Source: Rhodococcus rhodnii NBRC 100604
Lineage (GTDB): Bacteria > Actinomycetota > Actinomycetes > Mycobacteriales > Mycobacteriaceae
Direction of reading: 5' to 3'
Length of the DNA: 64,000 nt
Assembly: GCF_001894925.1 (NCBI RefSeq)
Contig: NZ_BCXD01000001.1
Coordinates: 1-64,000 of the forward strand
Position 1 is the stretch's first letter; the number at the start of each line of letters is the position of its first letter. Position numbers and translations under genes: made by a program. Below the pieces are notes generated by a model. That model did not search any database, was not told the DNA's origin, and saw only the letters and a list, made by a program, of their open reading frames with translations. Below, in pieces: positions 44,070 to 55,249 of the stretch.

Positions 44070-44929
44070 GGCAGCGCCACCTTCGCCAGCGCCGACAGCC
44101 GGGCCCGCTCGGGCTGAACCGTCGGGATGTCGAGGTGCGTCAGCGGTCCCGCCGTCACGGGCCCGACACACGCCGCGACGACGTCGGTGCGGAGCGCGTC
44201 GAGCATCGCATCGAGCAGACCGGCGTCCTGCGCCGTCTGCAGCAGGGACGCGGGCGCGGGCGCACTCGTGAACGTCACGGCGGACACCTGCCGGTCCACG
44301 ATCGCCCGGACGAGTGCGCGCATCGGCCCCTGATCGGCGGGTGGCACCCACCGGTACACCTGGATCGGCGTCACGTCCGCGCCGCGCTCCGCGAGCGCCG
44401 CGGGAAGATCGAGCGTCGGCTCCCACCGCGTCATCGACCCGTGGACCTGGACGGCGATCCGCAACCCCACGAGGCCGCTGCTCGCGAGACCGCTGCCCTC
44501 GAGACCTTCCAGCACGCCTTCCGACGACTCGGATGCGGGTGACCACTCCTCGCGCAACCCGGCGCCGCGGACCGCCCCGGTCGCCTTGGGGCCACGGGTG
44601 ACGATGCGCGTGCGCGCGAGCGCGGCGAGGAACTCGTCGTCCGTCCCCCACCCGCGCGCGGCGTCGAGCCACCCGCGGAATCCGACCCCCGTGCTGACGA
44701 CGACGAGATCCGGTGGGTCGGCCACCAGCGCCGCCGTCCGAGCCCGCAGATCGGCGTCGTCCGCCAGCGGCAGGATGTGCAGCGCCGGCACCTGCCATAC
44801 CCGCGCCCCGCGCCGCTCCAGCAGTGTCGTCAGCTCGTCGGCGCGGCGCTCGGCGGTCACGGCGACACACGGTCGCGTGTCGGCCGGGTCCGTGTCGGCG
44901 AAATGGAGGGCAGGCGCGTCGGTCACCAC
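44060..44929 (-). CDS. Uroporphyrinogen-III synthase (HemD)-like protein
   Basis: A 289-residue protein with HemD-fold marks: RADELTTLLERRGARVWQVPAL, LVVVSTGVGFRGWLDAARGWG, TRGPKATGAVRGAGL and SAVTFTSAPAPASLLQTA. HemD closes hydroxymethylbilane to uroporphyrinogen III. No hemA, hemC or hemB neighbours are seen, so it may be the second, regulatory-type actinobacterial homologue (often fused to a winged helix, absent here) and not the housekeeping enzyme. A small ESSEG/EGLEGSGLASSG insert lies at about 135-150. Confidence 0.75.
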   Translation of the reverse strand: MVTDAPALHFADTDPADTRPCVAVTAERRADELTTLLERRGARVWQVPALHILPLADDADLRARTAALVADPPDLVVVSTGVGFRGWLDAARGWGTDDEFLAALARTRIVTRGPKATGAVRGAGLREEWSPASESSEGVLEGLEGSGLASSGLVGLRIAVQVHGSMTRWEPTLDLPAALAERGADVTPIQVYRWVPPADQGPMRALVRAIVDRQVSAVTFTSAPAPASLLQTAQDAGLLDAMLDALRTDVVAACVGPVTAGPLTHLDIPTVQPERARLSALAKVALPRS

Positions 44930-44972
44930 ACCAGTGTGACCGACGCGCCACCCGAACCTGGCATACCGCCCG

Positions 44973-46499
44973 TCACGCCTTGCGCTGTGCGCTCTCGCGC
45001 GCCGGATTCTGCTGAGCGTCGGCCTTGGGGTCCTTCACCCCCGCGCTCTGCTTCTCGCGGACGCCCGACTCGATGCGATCGCCGATGTCTCCGTCGATGT
45101 TGTGCCAGTACTCGAAGGCACGCACGAGCACCGGTTCGGTCACGCCGTTGAGCAGATGACCGACGACGTTGTCCACGAGGCGCTCACGTGCGTCGTCGTC
45201 GAGCACCTCGCGCACGAGCGTGCCCGCCTGGACCCAGTCGTCGTCCTCGGCGTGCGGGACGTACGGCGAACGCACCATGTCGCCGCCCGTCGCCGACCAG
45301 TGCGCCGGGGCCCCGACCTGCGACGGATCCGCGTGCGGCCCGCCCTTCGAGTTCGGCACGTACACCGGGTCGCCCGGATTGTGGTGCCGCATGTGGCCGT
45401 CCTTCGTGTACGACCTCACGGGGACGTGCGGGCGGTTGACCGGGAGCTCCGCGTAGTTCGAGCCGATCCGGTAGCGGTGGGCGTCGGCGTACGAGAACAG
45501 CCGGCCGATGAGCATGCGATCCGGGCTCGCGCCGATGCCCGGCACGAGATTGCTCGGCTCGAACGCGGCCTGTTCGATCTCGCAGTGGTAGTCGTCCGGA
45601 TTGCGGTCGAGTGTCATCGTGCCGACCTCGATGAGCGGGTAGTCCTTCTTCGACCACACCTTCGTCAGATCGAACGGGTTGAAGCGGTAGTCGTCCGCCT
45701 CCGCGAACGGCATGATCTGGACGTGGAGCGTCCACGACGGGAACTCCCCGGCGTCGATGTGCTCCCACAGGTCACGCGTGTGATAGTCGGTGTCCATCGC
45801 GGCCATCTGGTCGCCTTCGTGCTGCGTGAAGAACTGGTGTCCCTGGTTCGTCCGGAAGTGGTACTTCACCCAGAACTTCTCGCCCGATTCGTTGACCCAC
45901 ATGTACGTGTGGCTGGTGTAGCCGTTCATGTGGCGCCACGTGCGCGGAATCCCGCGGTCACCCATCAGCCAGGTCACCTGATGTGCCGATTCCGGGGAGA
46001 GCGTCCAGAAGTCCCACTGCATGTCGTGATCACGCAGGTTGTTGTCGGCGCGGCGCTTCTGCGAGCGGATGAAGTCCTGGAACTTCATCGGGTCACGGAC
46101 GAAGAAGACCGGCGTGTTGTTGCCGACCATGTCGTAGTTGCCCTGCTCGGTGTAGAACTTGATCGCGAAGCCGCGCGGATCGCGCCACGTGTCCGGGCTC
46201 CCGCGCTCGCCTGCGACGGTCGAGAACCTGATGAGCAGTTCCGTGTTCTTGCCCGGCTGGAACAGGTCGGCCTTCGTGTAGCGGCTGACGTCCTGCGTGA
46301 CCTCGAAGTGCCCGTAGGCGCCGCCCCCTTTCGCGTGCGGCTGGCGCTCGACGACACGTTCGCGATTGAACTGAGCCATCTTCTCGATCAGATAGAAGTC
46401 CTGAAGGAGAATCGGCCCCTCCGCGCCGATGGTCAGCGAGTACTCGTCCGATTCGACCGGCACTCCGGCGTCGTCGGTGGTGAAGTTCGATTCCGTCAT
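44973..46499 (-). CDS. katA: Heme catalase (small-subunit, KatA type)
   Basis: A 508-residue monofunctional catalase that dismutates hydrogen peroxide. Catalytic His55 is in [16 protein letters not shown], Asn128 in [12 protein letters not shown], and the heme-ligand Tyr337 in [12 protein letters not shown]. The short length and lack of a flavodoxin domain place it in clade 3. ATG 46499 is set by GAGGAG six bases upstream. No Fur box was recognised in the 87-base gap to the next gene upstream. Confidence 0.96.
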   Translation of the reverse strand: MTESNFTTDDAGVPVESDEYSLTIGAEGPILLQDFYLIEKMAQFNRERVVERQPHAKGGGAYGHFEVTQDVSRYTKADLFQPGKNTELLIRFSTVAGERGSPDTWRDPRGFAIKFYTEQGNYDMVGNNTPVFFVRDPMKFQDFIRSQKRRADNNLRDHDMQWDFWTLSPESAHQVTWLMGDRGIPRTWRHMNGYTSHTYMWVNESGEKFWVKYHFRTNQGHQFFTQHEGDQMAAMDTDYHTRDLWEHIDAGEFPSWTLHVQIMPFAEADDYRFNPFDLTKVWSKKDYPLIEVGTMTLDRNPDDYHCEIEQAAFEPSNLVPGIGASPDRMLIGRLFSYADAHRYRIGSNYAELPVNRPHVPVRSYTKDGHMRHHNPGDPVYVPNSKGGPHADPSQVGAPAHWSATGGDMVRSPYVPHAEDDDWVQAGTLVREVLDDDARERLVDNVVGHLLNGVTEPVLVRAFEYWHNIDGDIGDRIESGVREKQSAGVKDPKADAQQNPARESAQRKA

Positions 46500-46586
46500 C
46501 TACTGCTCCTCAACTGCGATCCCGGGCAGACACCGGTGACCTACCCCGGACGTCCGCTCGCGAAACAGCGACGGGCGCCGACGGAG

Positions 46587-47027
46587 TCAGTGCGCGGCCG
46601 CAGCGTCCGTCCCGGCGCGTGCCTCGGCCCGCCGCAGCGCGACGGACGCGAGGTAGCCCGCTGCGGGGCCGAGTCCCAGCACGAAGAGCAGCAGCGTGCG
46701 GACGTCGGCGGTGAGCAGGACGTCGCCGCCGGGCCCGCCGGCCATGCAGAGTACGAAGCCGGCCAGCCACGCCGCGAGGGGCGCGAAGGCGACACCGATG
46801 CGGTCGGTGAACTGCCGCACGCCCATCACGAGCAGGACGTTGACGACGGCGGCGGCGACGACCGACACGGGTGCCGCGACGCCGCCGAGATACGTCGGAA
46901 GGAACAGCACGGCGAACACCGCGCACAGGAAACCGTCCACGACGAGCACGGTGATCCCGAGGAGTTCGACGACACGGCGCGGTATCGCCCGTACGCCGTC
47001 CGCCGCCGTTCGCCCGGTGTCGGTCAT
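46587..47027 (-). CDS. Four-helix membrane protein near mshB (Rv1171-like)
   Basis: A 146-residue protein with four hydrophobic segments (LLGITVLVVDGFLCAVFAVLFLP, VVAAAVVNVLLVMGV, FAPLAAWLAGFVLCM, LLLFVLGLGPAAGYLAS). ATG 47027 follows GAGGATCGAGCC. Mycobacteria have a similar membrane gene next to mshB. No function can be inferred. Confidence 0.7.
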   Translation of the reverse strand: MTDTGRTAADGVRAIPRRVVELLGITVLVVDGFLCAVFAVLFLPTYLGGVAAPVSVVAAAVVNVLLVMGVRQFTDRIGVAFAPLAAWLAGFVLCMAGGPGGDVLLTADVRTLLLFVLGLGPAAGYLASVALRRAEARAGTDAAAAH

Positions 47028-47115
47028 GGCTCGATCCTCGTGCACGCGTCAATCCTGGTGCACGGGGGCGTCCGCCGCGCGGGCGGGTGGGTCCGCGCGG
47101 CGGACGTCCGCGCAC

Positions 47116-47271
47116 TCAGCGAGGTGAGTAGCCCATCATCGTGAGCATGTCGCTCGCGAACGTCGCGAAGGAGTGAAGGCCGTCCTGATACAGCTCGGCC
47201 TGCTGCGGGAAGCTCGGCCGAAGCATGTCCACGAACGCGACGATCGCGTTCTGGAGTTCCCAGTTGTACAT
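47116..47271 (-). CDS. 51-residue small protein downstream of mshB
   Basis: MYNWELQNAIVAFVDMLRPS onward, ending DMLTMMGYSPR: 51 residues, amphipathic, Met/Phe/Gln-rich, no clear membrane helix. ATG 47271 follows GGGAG five bases upstream. It lies 55 bases after mshB on the same strand. I do not recognise a family; the good binding site and codon use support it. Confidence 0.6.
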   Translation of the reverse strand: MYNWELQNAIVAFVDMLRPSFPQQAELYQDGLHSFATFASDMLTMMGYSPR

Positions 47272-47326
47272 GGTGCTCCCATCCCCGACCCGTGACTCAC
47301 GAGTGATGGAGGTCACACTAGCTGGC

Positions 47327-48211
47327 TCACCGCGATTCGGCGAGCCCCCCGAACAGGTCGGTTTCCCGGCCGCTCTCGTCGCGCGGGCCCGCCTCGCCCT
47401 TCGCCAGCACGAAGTGCTCGACCCGCGGGATCGGTTGCACGATCGCGTTCGAGAGCGCGAACTCGGCGCCGCTCGGTGCGACGGTGACCTGCGTCGCGTG
47501 CGCAGCGAACGCGGCACGCTTCGCGTCGATCACGTCGCTCACGTCGATCTCGGCGGTGACCTCGTCGTCGGGAACACACGGAAGCTCGCCGGGCTCCGGC
47601 ATCCGCCAGCCGTCCGGCACGTCGGCGATCCGTTCCAGGCCGCACTCGACCTCGCTCGCGGCCGCGACGGTCCAGTACAGCTTCGGCACGTCCCACGGCT
47701 CGCCCGCCTCGGGGTAGCGGCCCGAGTCGGCGGCAGCAGCGACCGCCAGTGCCGTGACCTCGTGCGCGCGGACGTGGTCGGGATGCCCGTAGCCACCGTC
47801 GGCCGCATAGGTGACGACGACGTGCGGCCGCAGCTCACGAATCACCGCGACGGCCGCGGCGACGGCGTCGTCACCCGACCGCGCGAACGCACGCGGATGC
47901 GCGGCGGACGGCGTCCCGGCCATACCCGAATCACGGAAGTGCCCCGCACCCAGCAGGAATCGCGGGCCGTCCACACCGAGGGCAGCGAGCGCCGCCGTCA
48001 GTTCGCCGATGCGGTACCCGCCCAGCTGATCGGCGTGATCGGCCGCGAGCTGCGCCCAGCGCTCACCGATGACCTCGCCCTCCTCGCCGAGCGTGCACGT
48101 GAGGACGGTGACCTCGGCGCCCGCGCGCACGGCACGCGCGATCGTGCCACCGGTCGTGAGCGATTCGTCGTCCGGATGTGCGTGGACGAGGAGCATGCGG
48201 TGTCGGGTCAC
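47327..48211 (-). CDS. mshB: GlcNAc-Ins deacetylase MshB (mycothiol synthesis)
   Basis: A 294-residue zinc amidase of the LmbE/PIG-L family. It deacetylates GlcNAc-inositol, the second committed step to mycothiol. Zinc ligands are His12, Asp15 (VHAHPDDES) and His146 (GYGHPDHV). TCTLGEEGEVIGERWAQL, ADHADQLGGYRIGEL and the C-terminal ETDLFGGL match MshB. GTG 48211 is set by AGGAG eight bases upstream. lpqW lies 28 bases upstream on the same strand. Confidence 0.94.
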   Translation of the reverse strand: MTRHRMLLVHAHPDDESLTTGGTIARAVRAGAEVTVLTCTLGEEGEVIGERWAQLAADHADQLGGYRIGELTAALAALGVDGPRFLLGAGHFRDSGMAGTPSAAHPRAFARSGDDAVAAAVAVIRELRPHVVVTYAADGGYGHPDHVRAHEVTALAVAAAADSGRYPEAGEPWDVPKLYWTVAAASEVECGLERIADVPDGWRMPEPGELPCVPDDEVTAEIDVSDVIDAKRAAFAAHATQVTVAPSGAEFALSNAIVQPIPRVEHFVLAKGEAGPRDESGRETDLFGGLAESR

Positions 48212-48239
48212 GTCGAGTCTCCTGTCGGACGTCCGGGTG

Positions 48240-50051
48240 TCAGTCGGCGCGGTTCCACACGTGCGCGTCGGCGAACAGCGTCGACGGCAGCGGCCCGGTG
48301 AGCGCGACGTCGCCCGCCGACGGCCCCGCCGCGGTGAGCGCGCCGTCCTGGACGACGGGCAGCACCGTCGCGAGTCCCCACAGCCGCGTGTCGACGTCGC
48401 GCAGCGTCGCCGTGACATCGCCCTCGCCGCGCAGTGCCGCGTCGATCGCGGGCGCGACCGTCGGATCGCACAGCCCGGTGAGGTTCGACGGCGCCTCGAG
48501 CGCCGAGCGCATCGGGTCGTTCTCGTCCGTGTCGGCGTCGCCGGCCGGCGGTGTCGGCGGTGTCGGCGCCTCCGCGGGGTCGGGCAGGCACGAGAACCGC
48601 GACGCGACGGCCGTCGCCGGATCCACGCCGGCGCGATTCCAGCCGATGACGGCGCCGATCTCCCCGGAGGTCAGCGCCTCGCCGTACAACTCCTCGGCCT
48701 CGAGCTCGACGACGGACGCCTCGACGCCCGCGCCGCGCAGCTGATCCGACGCCGTGGCGGCGACGGCACGCGCGACGTCGTCACCTTCGGGCACGCCGAT
48801 CGTGAGGGCCAGCGAGTCCCCCGTGCGCTGCAACGGATCGTCGACGGGCAGCGGGCTCGGCGTCGCGGCAGGAGTGCTGGTCGTCGTGGTCTCCGGCACG
48901 GGCTCGGGCTCGGTGGGAGTGCGCGTCCACCCGGCCTCGGCGAGCGTCGCGAGCGCGGCGTCACGGCCCAGCGGCGGCGGCGCCGTCGGCGCGTACTCCG
49001 GATCGGACGGTGCGTACACGAGCGAACGGACGACCGCCGGATCGCTCCGGTCCGCCACGCGGGCGAGCAGATCGACGTCGAGCAGACCCAGCAGCGCGCG
49101 CCGCACACGGACGTCGACGAGTTCGGGCACCCGCCCGTTGAGCATGACCTCGAGCATCCGCGGTTGCGCGACACCCGCCGTCCGCACGTTCGGGATGACC
49201 CGGAGCTGCTGCGCCGTCACCTCGTCGCCACGCACGAGCGCGAGCTGCGTGTCGTTCGTCCGCATCGAGTCGGCGAGCTGCGCGGACGTCCCCGCACGCC
49301 GCATGACGACGCTGTCGGCCGCAGCAGGCGTCCCCCAGTAGCGGTCGTTGCGTTCGAGCACGATCTCGTCGCGGCCGCGGTCGAACGACTCGATGCCGAA
49401 GTACGACGCCGACACCGGAATTCCGTCGGCGAGCCCGGACTCGAAGCCGCCGGGCGAATCCTTGAGCAGGTGCGAGGGCAGCAGATCGGTGAACAGCTGC
49501 TGCCACGCGGGGTACGGATCGCGCAGCTCGACGGTGACGGTCTTGCCGCCACCCGACGACCGGACGTCCTCGATCAGCCGGTACCCGGCGGGATCGACGA
49601 CGCCGGGCCTGCTGATCATCTGCTGCCACAGGTAGCGGAAGTCCTCGGCCGCGACCGGCGCGCCGTCGGACCACTGCGCATCGCCTCGCAGGACGTACGT
49701 GATGGTGAACGGGTCGGTCGAGGTCACCTGGGCCGACACGAGCAGCGCCGGATCGGGGAGCCAGTCGACGAGCTCGGGCCGATCGCCGTTCGATGCGGCC
49801 CGGAACGGGCTGGGCAGCACGAGCGACGCGACCGCCGCGTTCGCGGGCGACTGGTCCGCGAGCAGATGCGGGTTGAAGCCGTTACCGACGTCGTCGATGC
49901 CGACGACGAACGGCCTCGAGTCCGCGGGTGTCGCCGGTGCGGTCGTCGTCTCCGTCTCGGTGGACTCGACGGGCGGCGGCGGCGCCGCGGTGCACGCGGC
50001 GACCCCCAGCGCGAGGACGGCCGTCGCGGCCACACCGACGCGCCGCCGCAT
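48240..50051 (-). CDS. lpqW: Lipoprotein LpqW (substrate-binding-protein fold, PIM/LAM control)
   Basis: From ATG 50051 a 603-residue lipoprotein: MRRR plus a hydrophobic core and lipobox LGVAAC (Cys20), then a Thr/Pro-rich linker. A family 5 (oligopeptide) solute-binding fold follows (FVVGIDDVGNGFNPHLLADQSP, GDAQWSDGAPVAAEDFRYLWQQM, VVMRRAGTSAQLADSM, VRVRRALLGLLDVDLLARV). LpqW acts at the branch between polar PIMs and lipomannan/LAM in mycobacteria. In-frame GTGs at 50099 and 50081 are alternative starts. A TTTTSTPAATPSP linker interrupts the domain near residue 370. Confidence 0.88.
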   Translation of the reverse strand: MRRRVGVAATAVLALGVAACTAAPPPPVESTETETTTAPATPADSRPFVVGIDDVGNGFNPHLLADQSPANAAVASLVLPSPFRAASNGDRPELVDWLPDPALLVSAQVTSTDPFTITYVLRGDAQWSDGAPVAAEDFRYLWQQMISRPGVVDPAGYRLIEDVRSSGGGKTVTVELRDPYPAWQQLFTDLLPSHLLKDSPGGFESGLADGIPVSASYFGIESFDRGRDEIVLERNDRYWGTPAAADSVVMRRAGTSAQLADSMRTNDTQLALVRGDEVTAQQLRVIPNVRTAGVAQPRMLEVMLNGRVPELVDVRVRRALLGLLDVDLLARVADRSDPAVVRSLVYAPSDPEYAPTAPPPLGRDAALATLAEAGWTRTPTEPEPVPETTTTSTPAATPSPLPVDDPLQRTGDSLALTIGVPEGDDVARAVAATASDQLRGAGVEASVVELEAEELYGEALTSGEIGAVIGWNRAGVDPATAVASRFSCLPDPAEAPTPPTPPAGDADTDENDPMRSALEAPSNLTGLCDPTVAPAIDAALRGEGDVTATLRDVDTRLWGLATVLPVVQDGALTAAGPSAGDVALTGPLPSTLFADAHVWNRAD

Positions 50052-50101
50052 TCCGGCGGCGACGCGGCGCGGCACCGACACGGCGACTCGCCCGCGCACC
50101 G

Positions 50102-51997
<1,896 letters not shown>

Positions 51998-52126
51998 GCG
52001 GAGGCTCTCCTGAACTGACGGGTGCCTCGCACCGGACCGGCGCCGGAAGACGGGCGGTCACGCGCGAGGCGTACGGGCGGCCGATCCATCGGGCGTCCCG
52101 ACGAGCGCGGGAATCGCATACACGGC

Positions 52127-52561
52127 CTACAGCATCCTACCGGTGAGCACGGCGGTCAGGTCGGGCAGCCATGCCCGGTCGGCCGGGACGAGGTCGGCGG
52201 CGGCCAGTTCGTCGGCGCCGACCCACCGCACCGCGGCGTGGTCGAGAGCGTTCACGGTGCCGCCGCGCAGCGTGGCGCGGTACGCGCGGAGTACGAGCCC
52301 GGAGCCGAGCGGAACGTCCACGCCGATGCGCTCCCCGACGTCGGCGACGACACCCAGCTCCTCGTGGAGTTCGCGACGAAGTGCCTGCTCGGGGGTCTCC
52401 CCCGGCTCGACCTTGCCGCCCGGGAGTTCCCACAGTCCCGCGAGCTCGGGCGGCCGGGTGCGTTGCGCGAGCAGCAACCGCGAGCGGTGCACCAGTGCAC
52501 CCGCGACGACCTCGCGCAGCGCGGCGGGTTCGGCGGATTCGATTGCCGGTCGGTCGCTCAC
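52127..52561 (-). CDS. mutT2: Nudix hydrolase MutT2
   Basis: A 144-residue Nudix protein with a perfect box GKVEPGETPEQALRRELHEELGV at about residues 51-73. ELAGLWELPGG before it and VLRAYRATLRGG after are as in 8-oxo-dGTPase and CTP-pyrophosphohydrolase members. The position next to a pimE-like gene and typA matches M. tuberculosis mutT2. GTG 52561 is the most probable start; it is divergent from the PCD-like gene with only 16 bases between starts. Confidence 0.88.
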   Translation of the reverse strand: MSDRPAIESAEPAALREVVAGALVHRSRLLLAQRTRPPELAGLWELPGGKVEPGETPEQALRRELHEELGVVADVGERIGVDVPLGSGLVLRAYRATLRGGTVNALDHAAVRWVGADELAAADLVPADRAWLPDLTAVLTGRML

Positions 52562-52577
52562 CGTTCCATCATGGGGT

Positions 52578-52868
52578 ATGCCTTCGCTGCTGTCCGACGG
52601 GGAGATCACCGCGGCGCTGGCCGGGTTGCCCCGGTGGCGCCGGGCCGGTGACGCACTCGCCCGCACCGACGAGGCGCCGTCGTTCCCCGACGCGATCGAC
52701 CGCGTCCGCCGCGTGGCCGATATCGCGGAGCGGCGCGACCACCACCCCGACATCGACATCCGATGGCGGACGGTGACCTACACGCTGCGCACTCACTCGG
52801 CGGGCGGGATCACGGAGCTCGACGTCGAACTGGCTCGTTCGATCGAGCCGGAGCTGGGTCGGGAGTGA
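52578..52868 (+). CDS. Pterin-4a-carbinolamine dehydratase-like protein
   Basis: A 96-residue PCD/DCoH-fold protein. PRWRRAGDALARTDEAPSFPDAIDRVRRVADIAERRDHHPDIDIRWRTVTYTLRTHSAGGITELDVELA contains the [E/D]x(2)HHP signature with the catalytic His pair. It would dehydrate 4a-hydroxytetrahydropterin or act in another pterin role. Its last 59 bases overlap the 3-prime end of the pimE-like gene in antisense. Confidence 0.9.
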   Translation: MPSLLSDGEITAALAGLPRWRRAGDALARTDEAPSFPDAIDRVRRVADIAERRDHHPDIDIRWRTVTYTLRTHSAGGITELDVELARSIEPELGRE

Positions 52869-54078
52869 CGTCGCGGCGGGCCCGTCCCGCGACGGCGAAC
52901 AGCACGTAGACGGCCACGACGCCGACGACGTCGACGGCGCCGATCCACGCCAGCACGCCGGGCCGTGAGACGTCCCAGATCGAGTCCTGGAAGAACGAGA
53001 GCACCCACGGGACGCCGACGAGCGTCGTGACGAGCCAGTAGCCCGCGACGATCCTGGTCGCGACGAGGTGTGCGTACGGGCCGTGCACGAGCCACACGAG
53101 CAGCGGGATCGCCCACACCCAGTGGTGCGACCACGAGATCGGCGAGACGCACAGGCCGAACAGCTGCACCACGAGCAGCGTCCCGAGCCGATCTGCACTG
53201 CCGATACCCCGCCACGCCGCGATCGCGAGGATTCCGACCACCGCGCACGCCCCGAGCCACAGCGGACCGGACCCGACGTCCTCGCCGGCCACGCGCGACA
53301 GCGCGCCGCGCAGCGACTGGTTCCACACCGACGCGACGGGACCGATGCGGTCGGCGTCGCCGAGCAGCGTCGTGAAGTACTCGCGTGCCGCGGAGCCCAC
53401 GAGCAGCCAGCTCAGTGCGACCGTCCCGGCGAACGCGACGGCCGAGAAGACCGCCGCACGCCACCGGCGCTGCGTCAGCAGATAGAGACCGGTGATGGCG
53501 GGTGTGAGCTTGATCCCCGCCGCGATGCCGACGAGCGCACCCGACAGCCACCACCGCGTCGAGAGTGCCGCGCCCACGAGGGCGAGCGCGAGGAAGACGT
53601 TGACCTGCCCGTAGTCGAGGGTCGTCCGCACCGGCTCGGTCCACATGCCGACGGCCGTCCACACCATCGCGATCGACGCGGCCCTGGGCCCGTCCGCGCC
53701 GTCGCCGAGCAGCAGCCGCTGGCTCATCCGGACGAGGACGTAGAGCCCGGCGACCGTCGCGAGCTGCCACGCGATACCGACGAGCGCGAACGGCAGCACG
53801 TGCAGCGGATAGAACACGAGCGCCGCGAACGGCGGATACGTGAACGGCAGCGGGAAGTCCGGGGTGTCCTCGGAGTACGTGAAGTCGTAGAGATCGCCGT
53901 CCCACAGCGACGCGGCACCGCCGACGTAGACGTGCAGGTCGACGAGGTTCATGCCGTTCGGCGAGAAGAGCGTCCAGGCGAGCCGCGCGAGGACGGCGAC
54001 CGCGAGCAGCCACGGCGCCCACCGCAGCACCGGCCTGGCCGCGTCCGATCCGGAGCGGACGACACCCTGTTCGGACAC
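52810..54078 (-). CDS. pimE: Polyprenol-phosphate mannosyltransferase, PimE-like (GT87)
   Basis: A 422-residue integral membrane glycosyltransferase with about ten helices. The catalytic-type Asp is in NLVDLHVYVGGAASLWDG (about 44-61). TYPPFAALVFYPLHVLP, DYGQVNVFLALALVGAAL, GIAAGIKLTPAITGLYLL, WNQSLRGALSR and SPISWSHHWVWAIP are DUF2029/GT87 marks. PimE adds the fifth mannose to phosphatidylinositol mannosides from polyprenyl-phosphomannose. Position beside mutT2 supports pimE over other GT87 members. GTG 54078. Confidence 0.85.
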   Translation of the reverse strand: MSEQGVVRSGSDAARPVLRWAPWLLAVAVLARLAWTLFSPNGMNLVDLHVYVGGAASLWDGDLYDFTYSEDTPDFPLPFTYPPFAALVFYPLHVLPFALVGIAWQLATVAGLYVLVRMSQRLLLGDGADGPRAASIAMVWTAVGMWTEPVRTTLDYGQVNVFLALALVGAALSTRWWLSGALVGIAAGIKLTPAITGLYLLTQRRWRAAVFSAVAFAGTVALSWLLVGSAAREYFTTLLGDADRIGPVASVWNQSLRGALSRVAGEDVGSGPLWLGACAVVGILAIAAWRGIGSADRLGTLLVVQLFGLCVSPISWSHHWVWAIPLLVWLVHGPYAHLVATRIVAGYWLVTTLVGVPWVLSFFQDSIWDVSRPGVLAWIGAVDVVGVVAVYVLFAVAGRARRDVTPDPAPARSNEPVRRRAP

Positions 54079-54251
54079 TGTTCTGACACTCCCGGCGGCT
54101 CGGGTCGGCGACTGGTTCGGGGAAACGACCGGGACCGGCGACTGTGCAGGCCCGTGAGGGGGTGCCGGTCGCCCGTCAGACTAGCGCGCGGCCGCCGCTC
54201 GACCCCGCACGGTGCGCGGTGCGGCGGGCGCGTCGCCGGTAAACCTCAGCA

Positions 54252-54266
54252 GTCACATCAGTAACA
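54252..54266 (+). promoter_or_regulatory. MtrA-like direct repeat upstream of the secreted-protein gene
   Basis: GTCACA-TCA-GTAACA: two half-sites nine bases apart, the same arrangement as upstream of the transglycosylase genes. Confidence 0.4.
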
Positions 54267-54345
54267 GTTGCATCTCTCCTCTCATACGGCACAGGTGTAT
54301 GGCGTTAAGGTCACCAGCGGAACACCCCACGGCCGTGATGCCATA

Positions 54346-54361
54346 CACTCCGTCCGGAGTG
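54346..54361. promoter_or_regulatory. Palindrome upstream of the secreted-protein gene
   Basis: CACTCCG-TC-CGGAGTG, perfect seven-base arms, about 85 bases before the start codon. Candidate operator or leader hairpin. Confidence 0.35.
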
Positions 54362-54446
54362 AGCGGCACCCGCCGATGTCACGCCTGAAGAGGACCCCCG
54401 CGGAGGGAAATTCGTCTCCGCGTCGCAACACAAGGATGGGGAGACC

Positions 54447-55235
54447 GTGCTTCGAATCACCGGTCATCGCACCGCTCGACACACGCGCCCGCGCGCGGGC
54501 CTCGTGCGCCGCACCACGACAGCCCTCGCGATCGCCGCGGCCGCAGCTCTCGCCGCGCCTGCCCACGCGTTCGCTCAGCCGGCCCCGCCGCCGGTTCCCG
54601 AGGGCGTCCCGATCGACGCGCTCGCGTCGCTCGCTCCCGCGATCATCGGTGCCGCCGCAGGCCCCACCGACGTCGCGGGCGGCCAGAACGCGCTGCTCGA
54701 TCAGGTGCGCGTCCTGCTCGAGACCCCCGGCATTCCGCCCGAGATCAAGTCGACGCTCGAGCGCGTCCTCACGTTCCTCGACGGCAGCGGTGGCGGCGGT
54801 CCCGAGATCCCGCAGGACGGACCTGCCATCGCGCAGTTCCTCTACCCCACCGTCGGCGCGGGCTGCATCGGCCCCGAGTCCGACGCCATCGGCACCGCAC
54901 TCGCCGTCCCCGGCCCCGCGACGCTCCCGCCCCCCGGCCCCGGCGCCGGGCAGGCCGGATTCGTGTTCACCGCGCTCGGCACCGCACCCGCGGCCGACAC
55001 GCAGGACCTCACGGTCGACTGGGTCAACATCGACACGATGGGCCGCGGCACCGTTCCACTGACGAACGAGGCCCGGATCAACCCCGAGGGCCCGGCGACG
55101 CTCTCGGCGATCGCCGACACCGGCCCGGGCCGCGTCCTCGCGGTCATCTCCGGTGGCATCACGACGCTGCCCGAGGGCGAAGCACCCATCTCCTGCGGGT
55201 TCCTGCCCGTGGTCGGGATGTTCGTCGTCGCCTGA
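54447..55235 (+). CDS. Secreted Ala/Pro-rich protein (Rv1157c-like)
   Basis: A 262-residue exported protein. The Arg-rich n-region and Ala-rich core end in a cleavage site near AFA-QPAPP (residue 43). The mature domain has QNALLDQVRVLLETPGIPPEIKSTLERVLTFLDG, IAQFLYPTVGAGCIGPESDAIGTALAVPGPA, and two Cys (GAGCIG, ISCGF) that may form a disulfide. It matches the Rv1157c family as I remember it, next to pimE as in mycobacteria. Function unknown. GTG 54447 follows GGGGAG. Confidence 0.85.
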   Translation: MLRITGHRTARHTRPRAGLVRRTTTALAIAAAAALAAPAHAFAQPAPPPVPEGVPIDALASLAPAIIGAAAGPTDVAGGQNALLDQVRVLLETPGIPPEIKSTLERVLTFLDGSGGGGPEIPQDGPAIAQFLYPTVGAGCIGPESDAIGTALAVPGPATLPPPGPGAGQAGFVFTALGTAPAADTQDLTVDWVNIDTMGRGTVPLTNEARINPEGPATLSAIADTGPGRVLAVISGGITTLPEGEAPISCGFLPVVGMFVVA

Positions 55236-55249
55236 CACCCGCTCCACAG

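Larger units (their letters stand above)
54079..54446. other. Long divergent intergenic region
   Basis: 368 bases without a convincing gene between the pimE-like gene and the secreted-protein gene. It holds an MtrA-like direct repeat (54252-54266) and the palindrome CACTCCG-TC-CGGAGTG (54346-54361). The second half would be a long 5-prime untranslated leader if transcription starts near 54300. No known riboswitch core was recognised. Confidence 0.6.

Noticed and set aside
44060-44929. Calling the gene housekeeping hemD
   Set aside because: The HemD fold is clear, but no other heme-pathway gene is nearby and actinobacteria carry second HemD-like proteins, so no symbol was assigned.
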